Assembly: GCA_051295955.1 (NCBI GenBank)
Contig: JBPDWA010000007.1
Coordinates: forward strand, 62,001-126,000
Source of the DNA: Enterococcus faecalis_A
GTDB lineage: Bacteria; Bacillota; Bacilli; Lactobacillales; Enterococcaceae
Direction: 5' to 3'
Length of the DNA: 64,000 nucleotides
Shown: positions 53,402-62,595 of the stretch, one piece after another
Layout of the letters: the number at the start of each line of letters is the position of its first letter
Position numbering within the stretch: the stretch's first letter is position 1
Notes under the pieces: generated by a model
Seen by the model: the letters and a program-made list of their open reading frames with translations, nothing else
Told to the model about the DNA's origin: nothing
The model's database searches: none
Translations under genes and position numbers: made by a program

Positions 53402-53591
53402 AAAATTTATTCTCCTTTAGAAAATCAATTTTTTTAAATTATTTTGATAATAATATTAATCTAATCAAACAACTAAATAGTTTTATAAAAAACATCCCGC
53501 TACACAAAAAATATCTTTTTGTATAAATGGTAACACCTTTTCCAAAATTAAGAAATATGAAATCTATCTATTACAACTTAAATGTGTTAAA

Positions 53592-53640
53592 ACAAAGAGT
53601 CTGGAAAACCCATATAGGCATTCGTTCCAGACTCTTTGTT
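53592..53640 (-). terminator. Terminator of the XRE gene
   Basis: AAAGAGTCTGGAA and TTCCAGACTCTTT pair around an 18-base loop, with TTTTAA on the minus-strand side. Confidence 0.75.
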
Positions 53641-53947
53641 AATTATCTAAAACACCATTTGCTCGTTCAATCAACGAAACAAATTGCAAAACACTTTCCA
53701 TTTGTTCATCTGTTAAACCACCTAATTTGAATGGCAAGTCATCAGATATTCCGAGTAAATAGTCTGAAGAGGTGTCTAATATCTCACAAATTTTCACAAG
53801 TGTTTCAATTGAAGGATAAGATAGTCCTTGTTCATATGCCGATATAGTGCCTTTACTGACATTTAACCTTTTCGATAAATCTAATTGCGTAAGACGTTTT
53901 GATTTGCGAATCGCTTTCAATTTTTCACCAAAAAAATCTAGAGTCAT
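53639..53947 (-). CDS. XRE-family regulator of the rpsI element
   Basis: 102 residues. Helix-turn-helix KLKAIRKSKRLTQLDLSKRLNVSKGTISAYEQG, then SIETLVKICEILDTSSDYLLG and a short tail. This type controls excision and transfer genes in Gram-positive IMEs and ICEs. It separates the cargo operon from the rightward mobility genes and is divergent from the latter. Confidence 0.85.
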   Translation of the reverse strand: MTLDFFGEKLKAIRKSKRLTQLDLSKRLNVSKGTISAYEQGLSYPSIETLVKICEILDTSSDYLLGISDDLPFKLGGLTDEQMESVLQFVSLIERANGVLDN

Positions 53948-54102
53948 AAATTTTCACCTTCTCATTTTAGAATATCAAAAGTACATACCAGAATTAATAG
54001 CACTAAATACATGTAATATTGATAAAAATGTAGATTTATGCTAGTATTGTCTATATAAACTATTGTCAAAACTAATAATCATAAAAATAGGAGAAGAAGA
54101 CG

Positions 54103-54588
54103 ATGGAAAAAAATGAAGAAAAAGAGAGTACGGGAAGTAAAGAAAATATCCATGTTGTAAAGGCAAAGAACATTTATACATCTATTCAAGAACATTTAAA
54201 ACCTGAGTATCGCAAACAATATAATGTCCGACGATTTATTAGCTGCATTTTACTGTTCATGATTCTTCGATATTCCCAATCAACCTACAACGATAACTTA
54301 ATCAGTATCAATAGTGTCATACCATTGATTTATTCCGTTATTGCTTTTGTTTTTTGGCATTATGCATTTTGGAGTTATCAAGGCGGCATAATAGACAACT
54401 TTTCAAAAAGTATTATCTATTTTGGCTCTATTTGGAGTTTAATTTGGAAAATCATTGTACAAAATATTATTATTCTTATTTGGATTGCCTTTATAGCGCC
54501 AGTCAGTGGAATTAAAACGTGGAGAAAAGCATTAAAACATAACAAAGCTCTGTTTGTTGACAACAATCAAAATGACGTATGGAAATAA
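54103..54588 (+). CDS. Membrane protein of unknown function
   Basis: 161 residues: a hydrophilic N terminus (~45 residues) and four hydrophobic segments (RFISCILLFMILRY, VIPLIYSVIAFVFWHYAF, SKSIIYFGSIWSLIW, IVQNIIILIWIAFIAPVSG). The ATG follows AGGAGAAG. First of the rightward genes of the element. No family recognised. Confidence 0.55.
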   Translation: MEKNEEKESTGSKENIHVVKAKNIYTSIQEHLKPEYRKQYNVRRFISCILLFMILRYSQSTYNDNLISINSVIPLIYSVIAFVFWHYAFWSYQGGIIDNFSKSIIYFGSIWSLIWKIIVQNIIILIWIAFIAPVSGIKTWRKALKHNKALFVDNNQNDVWK

Positions 54589-54598
54589 GGAGATAATA

Positions 54599-54946
54599 AT
54601 GAAAAAGAGAATAACTATTGGAATAATAAGTGTACTGGGGTTATTTGCATTTTCAGCATGTAGCTCTAACACTTTGGAAGGCGATTATACAACAGAAATA
54701 AATCTTTTATTCACAGAAACAACGAATACATTGACTTTTAAAGGGAATACTGTTACAGAGAAACAAGATGGTGAAGTTACTAATGAAGGTACTTATACGA
54801 TTTCTGATAATCAACTTGAAATAAAACTTAATGAATATAGTATAAAAGCTGAATTATCAGATGATAAGAAATCTTTTATTATTAATTCATCCGATGTTCT
54901 TGGAGGCATAGGTAAAGGTTTGGAATATACTAAAGAAGAAAAGTAA
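54599..54946 (+). CDS. Small lipoprotein
   Basis: 115 residues. Signal with lipobox FSACS (Cys near residue 20). The mature part is beta-rich, with repeats of Thr and Asp (FKGNTVTEKQDGEVTNEGTY, then ELSDDKKSFIINSSD), as in small surface lipoproteins. The ATG follows AAGGAG, ten bases after the membrane protein gene. Such lipoproteins in mobile elements can act in entry exclusion or envelope protection. That role is inferred. Confidence 0.65.
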   Translation: MKKRITIGIISVLGLFAFSACSSNTLEGDYTTEINLLFTETTNTLTFKGNTVTEKQDGEVTNEGTYTISDNQLEIKLNEYSIKAELSDDKKSFIINSSDVLGGIGKGLEYTKEEK

Positions 54947-54990
54947 ACTGTCTTATAACAAACTGTATTATACAAACATACTAATAGATA

Positions 54991-55030
54991 AAAAAACTGG
55001 CTTGCCAAAATTTGGTAAGCCAGTTTTGTA
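54991..55030 (+). terminator. Terminator after the lipoprotein gene
   Basis: AAAACTGGCTTGCC pairs with GGTAAGCCAGTTTT around AAAATTT. Confidence 0.85.
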
Positions 55031-55345
55031 TTTATATGTACAGTAGTTTACAGATGGCTACACTCCGCCCTTTTTGCATACGCAAAAAGACCAATCGGGG
55101 AAACACCCCGAACCCCATCTAATTCATAAATTAAAATTTTTTTAATCAATCTTCGGGCTTAGTTTAGTGAAAATTCGGTAGTTTGTCAAGTCATTTATAC
55201 TTTTTTATGAAAATTACAAGATTTCGCTTAACAAAATAAAACTCTTAGAGGCAAAGAAAGGATGATGCTTTATGCTCTAGGCAGTGTTACACCTCAGAAA
55301 ATTTTACAGAAACTCAAAAAAAAAAAACGAAAGTTGGAATTTAAT

Positions 55346-55666
55346 ATGTTTAAAATGAAAAAATCTGGTTACAACGAAGCACTGGCAAATGAAGCAATTA
55401 ACGGACAAAATATCTACATTGTCGGACGTGAACTAACTGCTCAACGAAAATATGTGGATAATAGCCCAACCGATGAAATCACAGGCTATCAAGTTTGGTG
55501 TGCTACTGATACAAACAATCCATTTAAAGTAAAGTTTTCTGCTGAAGACAAACCATCACTGGAAGAATTTCAGATTGGTGATATCGTTAATTTCGAGAAG
55601 CTAGAAGCAATTGACGTAAACGGAAATATCTACTTCCGTGCAAAAAAAATTAAGAAAGCGAAGTAA
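55346..55666 (+). CDS. Small conserved mobile-element protein, possible OB-fold
   Basis: 106 residues from the ATG at 55346; the frame is open to 55262, and a start there would add 28 residues containing a Lys-rich run from a 12-A tract. Core: QNIYIVGRELTAQRKYVDNSPTDEITGYQVWCAT, then FKVKFSAEDKPSLEEFQIGDIVNFEKLEA. The beta-rich pattern suggests a single-strand-binding-like fold, by inference. A gene of similar type is in the guaA-linked element. Confidence 0.55.
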   Translation: MFKMKKSGYNEALANEAINGQNIYIVGRELTAQRKYVDNSPTDEITGYQVWCATDTNNPFKVKFSAEDKPSLEEFQIGDIVNFEKLEAIDVNGNIYFRAKKIKKAK

Positions 55667-55671
55667 AAAAA

Positions 55672-56772
55672 ATGAACAGTAATATCAAAAAAACTTGTCC
55701 AGTTCAGCTGGACAAGTTTTTACTACAAAACCTAAACAATGCTTTAGATATCAATGGTGAAACAAGCTATACAAATTCATTTTTAATCCGCCTTGTAAAA
55801 GAGGATTTAGGTTTTTTCTTTATTCCAAACCTTCCAGTTTCCTATCCATTAGATAGCAACTTGTATTTCCAAGTTGCTTCCATTGCTTCTGGCATCTTGT
55901 ACCCCTACAAAACGCTGTTGTTGCAAAATAACGCTTATTTTGTCGATGACCCTAATACAGCTCGCGCATTGTTCTTTCCGTGGTTAGATGGTATACCAAC
56001 ACGATTAATTGTTGATAACATTGAGCAATTCATCCAAAAAAATGTAAATTAACAAAATATTCCCATTATGAAAAATAATGTTTCACTTAATATGGATGAT
56101 GTTGTTCATTTGGCAATCAGTGGTTCTAGTGGGTCAGTCAAATCTATGTTTGTAGAATACCTCATTCGAGCTATCCATTCTTTCACACATGATATTGTTT
56201 TGATTGATCCTAAGATGGCAGATATCTATATTCTAGGTAAAGAACTTAGCTTAGAGGTTCATTTACCATATCACGGTTCCAATTTGAACAGCTTTATTAC
56301 CGAAGTTAACGAGGTCTTAGGACAAGTGATAGATAAGATATATAAGCGTCAGCAAATCTTACTAGATACACCAACAACGAACTTTGAAAGATGTTATATC
56401 GTAATAGATGAATTACTTGCGCTTGTCCAAGGAAGTTCAAAGCAAGCTAGAGATACGTTTTCTCAACTCCTTGGAACAATTGCATTACTAGGTCGCGCTA
56501 CCAATGTCTCACTGATTCTTGTTTCACAGAGATTTGACGCCGTTGCTTTTGTTGGAAATACTGCCGTCCGTGAACAAATCAATTGCTCGATTATACTTGG
56601 AGAAATTAACACAAACACAACACAATTCTTACTTCCAAATGCGCATATTGATAATATCGTTGTTCCTAGTGGAATTGGAACAGGAATTATCAAGTTTAAC
56701 GATGGAAAACACAACAATCAAATTATGCCCCTACTGACACCAACCTATAGAAAGGCGGGCTCTCGCTCTTGA
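55672..56772 (+). pseudogene. FtsK/SpoIIIE-like DNA translocase, interrupted by a stop codon
   Basis: Two stretches in the same frame, 55672-56052 and 56068-56772, are separated only by a TAA at 56050-56052. Together they give ~365 residues, the size of short FtsK-like proteins of IMEs. The ATPase part has a damaged Walker A, SGSSGSVKSM, where Gly before Lys has become Val. It keeps Walker B CYIVIDELLAL and SLILVSQRFDA. Normal role: coupling protein that guides element DNA to the transfer channel. The stop and the P-loop change both point to loss of function. Confidence 0.78.
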
Positions 56773-57341
56773 TAAACAAATTTAATATCTATAAACTCTT
56801 ACTTGCTCTATCCACTATTTGCAGCTTACTAGCTGCTGTAATGATGCTTGTTGTTTACTTAACTGAAAATCCAGCAAATAATATTTTAAACACAAAAGTT
56901 TTATATTTCATTTTAAAATGTGATCTGTTATTCATTTTAGCAGCTACTCTCCTTATCACAGCAGAAATTATCTATAGAGTAAGTACTGGTGATTCTGTAA
57001 AAAATATCTATAAATCTTATGAAGCAACTTATCTAATCCGAAAATTTGTCTACATTGAAGAAAATAGAATAACTCAATCACAAGACACAAAAAATCGAAC
57101 AGATAAAATTATCCGGAAAGCAAATCTTGCTATCAATACTCTAGTAGTCAATTTTAAAAATGATATAGCAATTATGAAAGTAAAATTGCCATTCAGTAAT
57201 GAAAGTAGAAAGTTGATTGAAGATAATTTCCCCGATATAAAAGAAGAGATGAATAATTTAGACGAAAGTTTCTTGTTTAATGATATTACACGAAAAAAAA
57301 GACGAGAATATCAGTCAACAGCCAAAAAAATTAAAAAATAG
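56769..57341 (+). CDS. Membrane protein of the element, downstream of the FtsK-like gene
   Basis: 190 residues. Two hydrophobic segments near the N terminus (LLLALSTICSLLAAVMMLVVYL and YFILKCDLLFILAATLLITAEIIY) precede a ~110-residue charged cytoplasmic part. It starts with TTG overlapping the FtsK-like stop, so it is coupled to it. No family recognised. Such proteins often accompany FtsK-like and Rep genes in rpsI elements. Confidence 0.55.
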   Translation: MINKFNIYKLLLALSTICSLLAAVMMLVVYLTENPANNILNTKVLYFILKCDLLFILAATLLITAEIIYRVSTGDSVKNIYKSYEATYLIRKFVYIEENRITQSQDTKNRTDKIIRKANLAINTLVVNFKNDIAIMKVKLPFSNESRKLIEDNFPDIKEEMNNLDESFLFNDITRKKRREYQSTAKKIKK

Positions 57342-57428
57342 GAGCTTAGACGGCACTGTCGAAGACAGAGAGCCGTCTAAGCTCCTATAAATGTATATAT
57401 GAACTGGCGTATTGTAATACGCCAGTTC
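57339..57428. repeat. Two large hairpins upstream of rep; candidate origin
   Basis: Hairpin 1 (57339-57387): 16-bp arms beginning TAGGAGCTTAGACGGC, with an inner stem CTGTC-GAA-GACAG. Hairpin 2 (57401-57428): a 13-bp stem GAACTGGCGTATT closed by a 2-base loop. Neither has a T tail. Their size and place just before the Rep_trans gene suit a replication or transfer origin. Confidence 0.6.
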
Positions 57429-57454
57429 CACTTTTATAAACGGAGGTATATAAG

Positions 57455-58615
57455 ATGAAAAGAAAGCAATTTATAGTGGATGTTGACGAGTTCACTCTTA
57501 TACTAATAATCCTCGAATCTGATATTGAAGAGCTTTGGACTGAAGAAGCTAATAGAATTATTTCCGAATTTGAAACTCTTTCTAGAATCCCATTTCTTTT
57601 TGGCGACCGTAAAGAATCCTACAACAAAATTTCAGGATATGATACCTCCTATGAGTACGGAGAGAACAACTTCTATTTTTCAATATCCTTTCACTCCGCC
57701 CACCCTAGAATGGGAATAGCAGTTAAATTTTCTGCAACCTCTTGGAGATATTATAGAGTATGGTATAAAGAAAATCTTGATGAAGAAACAGATGTTTACC
57801 TATTTTTGAGTTCCATCCAGTCGAACCTATACGAAACCAGATTATCCAGAATTGATTTGACTGTGGATTTCATTAACTATGATTTCAACACAAATGAAAT
57901 TTATAAAACATTGACAACAGACGCTGTCATCATCAAAAATTCCAAAGAGAGAAACAATAATTCTAAAATAAGTGCTATTGTCGTTGATAATATAGCTTCA
58001 ACTATCTATATCGGTAGCAGAGGTAGAAATGTAAAATCACTTTTAAGAATATATGATAAGCGCCTAGAACAAATTCAAAACTGGGGAATATATCACGAAA
58101 TAGCCAGCAATTCAGAATCATGGGTTAGATTTGAAATGGTCGTAAAGGGAAAGTACAGTCACGAGCTAACAAAGGCTATTATGAAAATCAAAAACGAACA
58201 AGACTTTAAAACATTAATCTTATCTGCTATGACTGATAGATATAGATTTTTAGACGTAAAAACAAATGAATTAACCTCATATTCCTCTGAAATGATATCT
58301 GCATTATCCGCTAAATCCCTTGAATTCAATACTCCTTCTCCGAGAAACAATAGTTTATTTAGTTCTATCAACCACATAATTAAAGGTTCTGGCTTGTTTC
58401 CTACTTTATATAAAATACAAGATATTTGGGGAATAGATGGTTTGAAAGACTTCTGGATTTTTTTAGACAAAAGATACACATTATATAGACCAAATGATGA
58501 TGTAAATATTTGGTTAAAAAAGAATAAGAATGAATACCTTGCACAAGGCACACCATTCCCCTCAAAAATAGAACAAATTCTAAAACTAGAACAAAAAGAA
58601 CAAGACAAAAACTAA
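57455..58615 (+). CDS. Rep_trans-family replication initiator/MobT-like relaxase
   Basis: 386 residues, complete. LSRIDLTVDFINYDFN and STIYIGSRGRNVKSLLRIYDKRLEQ are the family core; WVRFEMVVKG follows. The family includes rolling-circle plasmid initiators and the MobT-type relaxases of Tn916-like elements, which nick at oriT. The ATG follows CGGAGGTA. Two strong hairpins directly upstream may be its target. Confidence 0.85.
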   Translation: MKRKQFIVDVDEFTLILIILESDIEELWTEEANRIISEFETLSRIPFLFGDRKESYNKISGYDTSYEYGENNFYFSISFHSAHPRMGIAVKFSATSWRYYRVWYKENLDEETDVYLFLSSIQSNLYETRLSRIDLTVDFINYDFNTNEIYKTLTTDAVIIKNSKERNNNSKISAIVVDNIASTIYIGSRGRNVKSLLRIYDKRLEQIQNWGIYHEIASNSESWVRFEMVVKGKYSHELTKAIMKIKNEQDFKTLILSAMTDRYRFLDVKTNELTSYSSEMISALSAKSLEFNTPSPRNNSLFSSINHIIKGSGLFPTLYKIQDIWGIDGLKDFWIFLDKRYTLYRPNDDVNIWLKKNKNEYLAQGTPFPSKIEQILKLEQKEQDKN

Positions 58616-58675
58616 AAAGTAGTGGATTTATACCCGCTACTTTTTATTACAACAAACCAGAAAGAGGAACGCCTA

Positions 58676-58957
58676 ATGAACGAACTTAAAATTCTACTAA
58701 GTGAAGATCAGTTACTCAGCATTAAACATCAGCTTTCCACATTGATTCTCACTGAGATTGAGAACACAAGAAAGCAAGTCAACCTTAACTTTAGATATAT
58801 GAATAAAAAACAAACCTGTAGTTATCTACAGATTTCTAATAACACATTGGATTCTTGGATTAAACAAGGATTCCCTTTTATCAAAATCAATGGTTCCACT
58901 CGTTTCGATAAAATCGCCATTGACAAATGGTTAAACCAGCTAGAAAAATCATCTTAG
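58676..58957 (+). CDS. Excisionase-like helix-turn-helix protein
   Basis: 93 residues. YMNKKQTCSYLQISNNTLDSWIKQGFPFIKINGSTRFDKIAIDKWL (in two blocks) is the MerR/excisionase-type winged helix with the typical RFDKIAIDKW end. The start at 58676 follows AGAGGAACG. It lies just before the integrase gene, the usual place of xis. Confidence 0.82.
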   Translation: MNELKILLSEDQLLSIKHQLSTLILTEIENTRKQVNLNFRYMNKKQTCSYLQISNNTLDSWIKQGFPFIKINGSTRFDKIAIDKWLNQLEKSS

Positions 58958-59016
58958 AGTTTGTATAATCAAATCATAGTATTTGGTTTCGGCTCGCATT
59001 TTTGGAGGTAAATACT

Positions 59017-60296
59017 ATGTCAATTTCAAAAACTGCAAATAATACGTATAGATTAAGGCTTTATTACCCTCAAGACATTCAAGAATTATTGGGGGTAGAA
59101 AAGCTTTACTCAAAAACATTCAAAACAAAAAAGGAGGCAAATGAAGCACAGGTTGATTTCTATGCCAAAATCAAAGAAGTGCGTGAAAACAAAAATAAAA
59201 ATGCTTTTGAATTAGGCGGCGAAGCCTTATTTAAAGATTTTTACAAGGATGTCTGGCTCGATGCTTACACGTCTGGACTTACTTCAACAAACACCAACCC
59301 GCCAACAACTGTAACAGTTAGCAATACCAAAGATGTATTTAGACTTCATATTCTACCAATGTTTGGCAGATATACCTTAAATTATCTCAATCAAAATAAA
59401 GCACTGGTTTTACAACTCATGACAAAAAAGGCTGCTGAATATGCAAACTTTAAAACATTAAGAAGTTATGTAAATTCGATTTTTGACTGGGCTGAAGAAT
59501 TAGAATACATTGAGCGGAACAAGCTTGAAAAGTCCTTAAAACGCATTAAAGCAACCAAAAAGAACCAATTAAGGCAAGCTAGAAAAGAAGAAGATTTATA
59601 TTTGTCATTTGAACAATTACAGGAGTGGCTTATCACTGTTCATGAAGATTGGCAAAATGAACTTCTATCCTTTCAAGACTATCTTCTTTTCCAGACAACC
59701 TTTTTCTTATCTGATCGAAAATCTGAAACTTATGCCTTAAAATGGAAGCACATTGATTTTTCAAAATCACAAATTTCTATTGGCAAAGCATTAGATAAGT
59801 TTGGTAACGAAAAAACACAAAGGGAAACAAGACGACAATTTTTCATATCCCTGTTGAGCTGAAAGAATTATTACTTGAATGGAAAAATCAACAGCAATCC
59901 GAACTCGCTCAATTCGGTAACAAACAATCAGATGAACAACTTGTTTTCACGTATATTGATCGCAAAGGTAATATCAATCAACCACTTCATACCGACTACC
60001 TAAATTATCGTATGAAATCGATTGAACGCAGGCATAAACACTTAGCACATGCAACACCTCATAAATTGAGGCACACTGGAGCAACTTTAGCTAGACAGTC
60101 TGGCATTTCTTTAGAGCAGATTTCAGAAGCGCTCACACATAGCGATACCACAATTACAAAAACTTATGTAAACACACCAAACGTCATAAAAATGCCCGTT
60201 GGTGAGATTGCTTATCGCAAATTAGCTCAAAATGGTACTGTCTTGAATGGTGTCAATAGTGGTGTCAACAATGAAAAAAGACGCTTCACAAACTGA
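59017..60296 (+). pseudogene. Tyrosine integrase of the rpsI element, frameshifted
   Basis: The first frame runs from the ATG at 59017 (after GGAGGT) to 59862 and ends in FFISLLS. The correct protein continues in another frame from about 59832 (IFHIPVELKELLLEW...) to 60296. One missing base in the ACAAGACG region near 59830 explains the break. Catalytic residues are split: Arg in SDRKSETYALKW before the shift; HKLRHTGATL and Tyr in TKTYVNTP after it. Full length would be ~427 residues. It ends ~37 bases from the right att repeat, as expected for an rpsI-specific integrase. Confidence 0.85.
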
Positions 60297-60332
60297 ATTG
60301 TGAAACGTCTTGAACGTTGATATATAAGAAAT

Positions 60333-60382
60333 ATTAACGTTTAGAGAACTGTGAAGCTTTACGGGCTTTCTTAAGACCTGGT
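60333..60382. repeat. Right attachment repeat (attR) within the rpsI 3' end
   Basis: The last ~48 coding bases of rpsI plus the stop, repeated at 48102-48151 with about four mismatches. The gene remains intact because the element restores its 3' end. Confidence 0.85.
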
Positions 60383-60726
60383 TTTTTACGTTCAACCATA
60401 CGTGCGTCACGTGTTAGTAAGCCTGCACGTTTTAGAGCTGAGCGGAAGTCTGGGTCTACTTGTAGCAATGCACGAGCGATTCCATGACGGATTGCTCCTG
60501 ATTGTCCAGCGTAGCCACCACCATTTACGTTTACGATCACGTCATAAGCGCCTTTTGTTTCAGTTACGCCAAATGGTTGGTTGATCACTTCACGCAAGTC
60601 AGCGTGTGGAATATATTCTTCAACGTCTTTTTTATTTACAGTAATTTTTCCAGTTCCTGGTACTAAGCGTACGCGGGCAACTGCGTTTTTACGACGGCCT
60701 GTGCCGATATATTGAACTTGTGCCAA
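60334..60726 (-). CDS. rpsI: 30S ribosomal protein S9
   Basis: 130 residues. TGRRKNAVARVRLVPGTGKITVNKKD at the N terminus, GYAGQSGAIRHGIARALLQ, and the basic tail MVERKKPGLKKARKASQFSKR identify S9. It lies 13 bases after rplM. Its 3' end is the insertion site of the element. Confidence 0.98.
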   Translation of the reverse strand: MAQVQYIGTGRRKNAVARVRLVPGTGKITVNKKDVEEYIPHADLREVINQPFGVTETKGAYDVIVNVNGGGYAGQSGAIRHGIARALLQVDPDFRSALKRAGLLTRDARMVERKKPGLKKARKASQFSKR

Positions 60727-60739
60727 TGAATTTCCCTCC

Positions 60740-61183
60740 TTAAATTAAGTTCGTGATATCTAATACTTCTGGTTTTTGTGCAGCGTGTGGATGTTCAGCT
60801 CCACCGTATACGTTCAATTTTGTAAATTGTTGACGTCCTAAAGTGTTTTTAGGAAGCATGCCCTTTACAGAAGTTTCGATAAGACGGCGAGAATTTTTGT
60901 CGCGTAATTCACCAGCAGTTACAGATTTTAATCCACCTGGATACATTGAATGACGGTAGTAAATTTTATCTGTTGCTTTTTTACCTGTTAATTTTACTTT
61001 ATCAGCATTAATTACGATTACGAAATCTCCAGTGTCCACATGTGGTGTGAATGTTGGTTTATTTTTTCCACGTAGTACAGAAGCAACGATTGTTGATAGA
61101 CGTCCCAAAGGAACATCGGTTGCATCTACTACGTACCATTTACGTTCTACTTCGCCAGTTTTGGCCATATATGTTGTACGCAC
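60740..61183 (-). CDS. rplM: 50S ribosomal protein L13
   Basis: 147 residues from a GTG start at 61183 placed 8 bases after GGAGG. ERKWYVVDATDVPLGRLSTIVASVLRG, HVDTGDFVIVINADKV and LNVYGGAEHPHAAQ identify L13. An open frame extends 38 residues further upstream but lacks a ribosome site and would run through the leader. Confidence 0.97.
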   Translation of the reverse strand: MRTTYMAKTGEVERKWYVVDATDVPLGRLSTIVASVLRGKNKPTFTPHVDTGDFVIVINADKVKLTGKKATDKIYYRHSMYPGGLKSVTAGELRDKNSRRLIETSVKGMLPKNTLGRQQFTKLNVYGGAEHPHAAQKPEVLDITNLI

Positions 61184-61280
61184 GTTTCTTTCCTCCAATT
61201 TTCTTTTCGATGTTTGACATACACTTGAGTTTCCGGGGCTCATCGTGGGGCAAACAATACCATTTAACATAATACCTTTA
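61184..61280 (-). promoter_or_regulatory. Probable rplM (L13) autoregulatory leader
   Basis: About 95 bases upstream of rplM can pair TGTTTG with CAAACA around a GC-rich central part (CCCCACGATGAGCCCCGG). An L13 leader structure at this site is known in Firmicutes. I base the call on position and this pairing only. Confidence 0.45.
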
Positions 61281-61920
61281 ATTGAGGATAAAGTCAATGG
61301 ATTTTACAGGGTTTCCCACTTTTTCTAAGGCTTTTTTCTCAAGAAAAATTAAGTCCTTTTTCTCATTACATAACTAAGTAATTCTGCATAATAATTATTA
61401 CGCAATCCCAGCGCAATTCTGCTAACGCCGAATAAATATGTTCTCTTCTTGTATTTTAAAACGGCAATCTACTGGCATTGCTTTCAATCCTTAAAGAGTT
61501 GCCATTAGCATATGACAAAGATTTATAAGAAGATAAGGAAAAGAATGAACGTTTGATAGCGATGAACCATTTTTAGCCAGCTTAAGGATTATAATCAGCA
61601 TGTTAGCAACATTGACTGTAAAAACAGCCGCAATAGCTGTCATTATTAAAAAAAAATTTTTCATTATCAGTGAATTAGCCTAACTATCTTGCTAACAAAG
61701 GCTGCCCTTTTTGGAATTATCGGTAAACTTATTTTAGACTATATCAAAAGAGGGATATTTTAAGATATCCCTCTAGAAAATACCAAGTGCTTTCCTCTCT
61801 AATTGAACTGAATATTTTCAAGCTTTAATTACAAAAACGGTGGTTGCCAAATGCCCATCTTATAACGGAACTGACTTCAAATAAGTAAACGCAGCACTTA
61901 AACAGCGCAAAATAGGGTTT
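61281..61920. other. Intergenic region upstream of rplM with minor remnants
   Basis: No intact gene. 61600-61685 encodes a short hydrophobic run (MLATLTVKTAAIAVIIKKK), possibly a gene remnant. An inverted repeat, AGAGGGATATTTT and ATATCCCTCT, lies at 61749-61774. Confidence 0.45.
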
Positions 61921-61961
61921 AACAAAAAACTGGTAAAAGCAGCAGTTGCTTTTACCAGTTC
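61921..61961 (-). terminator. Terminator of dps
   Basis: AACTGGTAAAAGC pairs with GCTTTTACCAGTT and is followed by TTTTTTGTT on the minus strand. Confidence 0.85.
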
Positions 61962-61973
61962 ACTAATGTGCTA

Positions 61974-62462
61974 TTAATAAGTTTTAGTACGTGAATTCGC
62001 ATCAATACCAGGCGCTTTGCCAAGTTTTGCTTGTAACATCCAAATATTTTTTTCAATTTCAGTCTTATTAGCGATAAAGATGTCTTGGGTGCAATCATCG
62101 CCTTCTTCACCGGATACTTCGATACCTTTTTGGTAAAGGTTAGCCAAGTAGCGGTATCCTTCAACTAATTTTGCCATTCGTTCAGGAATCGTACGGTTCC
62201 AGTTGCCAATTTCATCTTCAATTCCGGTATGATCAGCAAATTCTTGTAAAGTAGAGTAAGGGGAGCCGTCCAAAGTAATTAAACGTTCTGAAACAACGTC
62301 TAATTGATCATTGATTTGATCCATGTACTCATCCATCTTTGGATGTAGCGTTAAAAATTCTTCACCGCGCATATACCAGTGTGTTTGGTGAATTACAACT
62401 GAAAATTGACTTAAGTCTGCAACTAGTTGGTTTAATACTTCTTTGGTTTGTTCAAATTTCAT
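61974..62462 (-). CDS. dps: Dps-family DNA-binding ferritin-like protein
   Basis: 162 residues. HQTHWYMRGEEFLTLHPKMDEYMDQINDQLDVVSERLI holds the inter-subunit ferroxidase ligands (H, H, D and E in two blocks). The C-terminal NIWMLQAKLGKAPGID is typical. It stores iron and removes peroxide in a dodecamer. The ATG follows AGGAGGATGATCTTTA. A perfect PerR box lies ~105 bases upstream, consistent with peroxide induction. Confidence 0.93.
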   Translation of the reverse strand: MKFEQTKEVLNQLVADLSQFSVVIHQTHWYMRGEEFLTLHPKMDEYMDQINDQLDVVSERLITLDGSPYSTLQEFADHTGIEDEIGNWNRTIPERMAKLVEGYRYLANLYQKGIEVSGEEGDDCTQDIFIANKTEIEKNIWMLQAKLGKAPGIDANSRTKTY

Positions 62463-62565
62463 TAAAGATCATCCTCCTAAATTTATTTGTCCACAATAAA
62501 ATTGTAATACGTTTGAGAGGAAAAGTACACTAAAATCGTTTCTTGTATTTAAAGTAGTTTTCTTT

Positions 62566-62580
62566 TTATAATTATTATAA
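62566..62580. promoter_or_regulatory. PerR box upstream of dps
   Basis: TTATAATTATTATAA matches all fixed positions of the PerR consensus TTATAATNATTATAA. It lies between dps and the sugar kinase gene, both of which read leftward. Confidence 0.75.
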
Positions 62581-62595
62581 ATTAAAAGCGATTTT

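Larger units (their letters stand above)
48102..60382. mobile_element. Integrative element inserted in the 3' end of rpsI
   Basis: A ~12.3-kb AT-rich island lies between imperfect direct repeats of the rpsI 3' end. It has a tyrosine integrase next to the right repeat, an excisionase-like gene, a Rep_trans protein, an FtsK-like ATPase and a cargo operon with a methyltransferase, GHKL/kinase, receiver and HNH protein. This is the layout of rpsI-targeting IMEs. The integrase and FtsK-like genes are interrupted, so the copy is probably immobile. Confidence 0.85.

Noticed and set aside
61183..61297. Longer N terminus for L13
   Set aside because: The extension lacks a ribosome site and covers the likely leader; the GTG at 61183 is well placed after GGAGG and gives the normal 147-residue protein.
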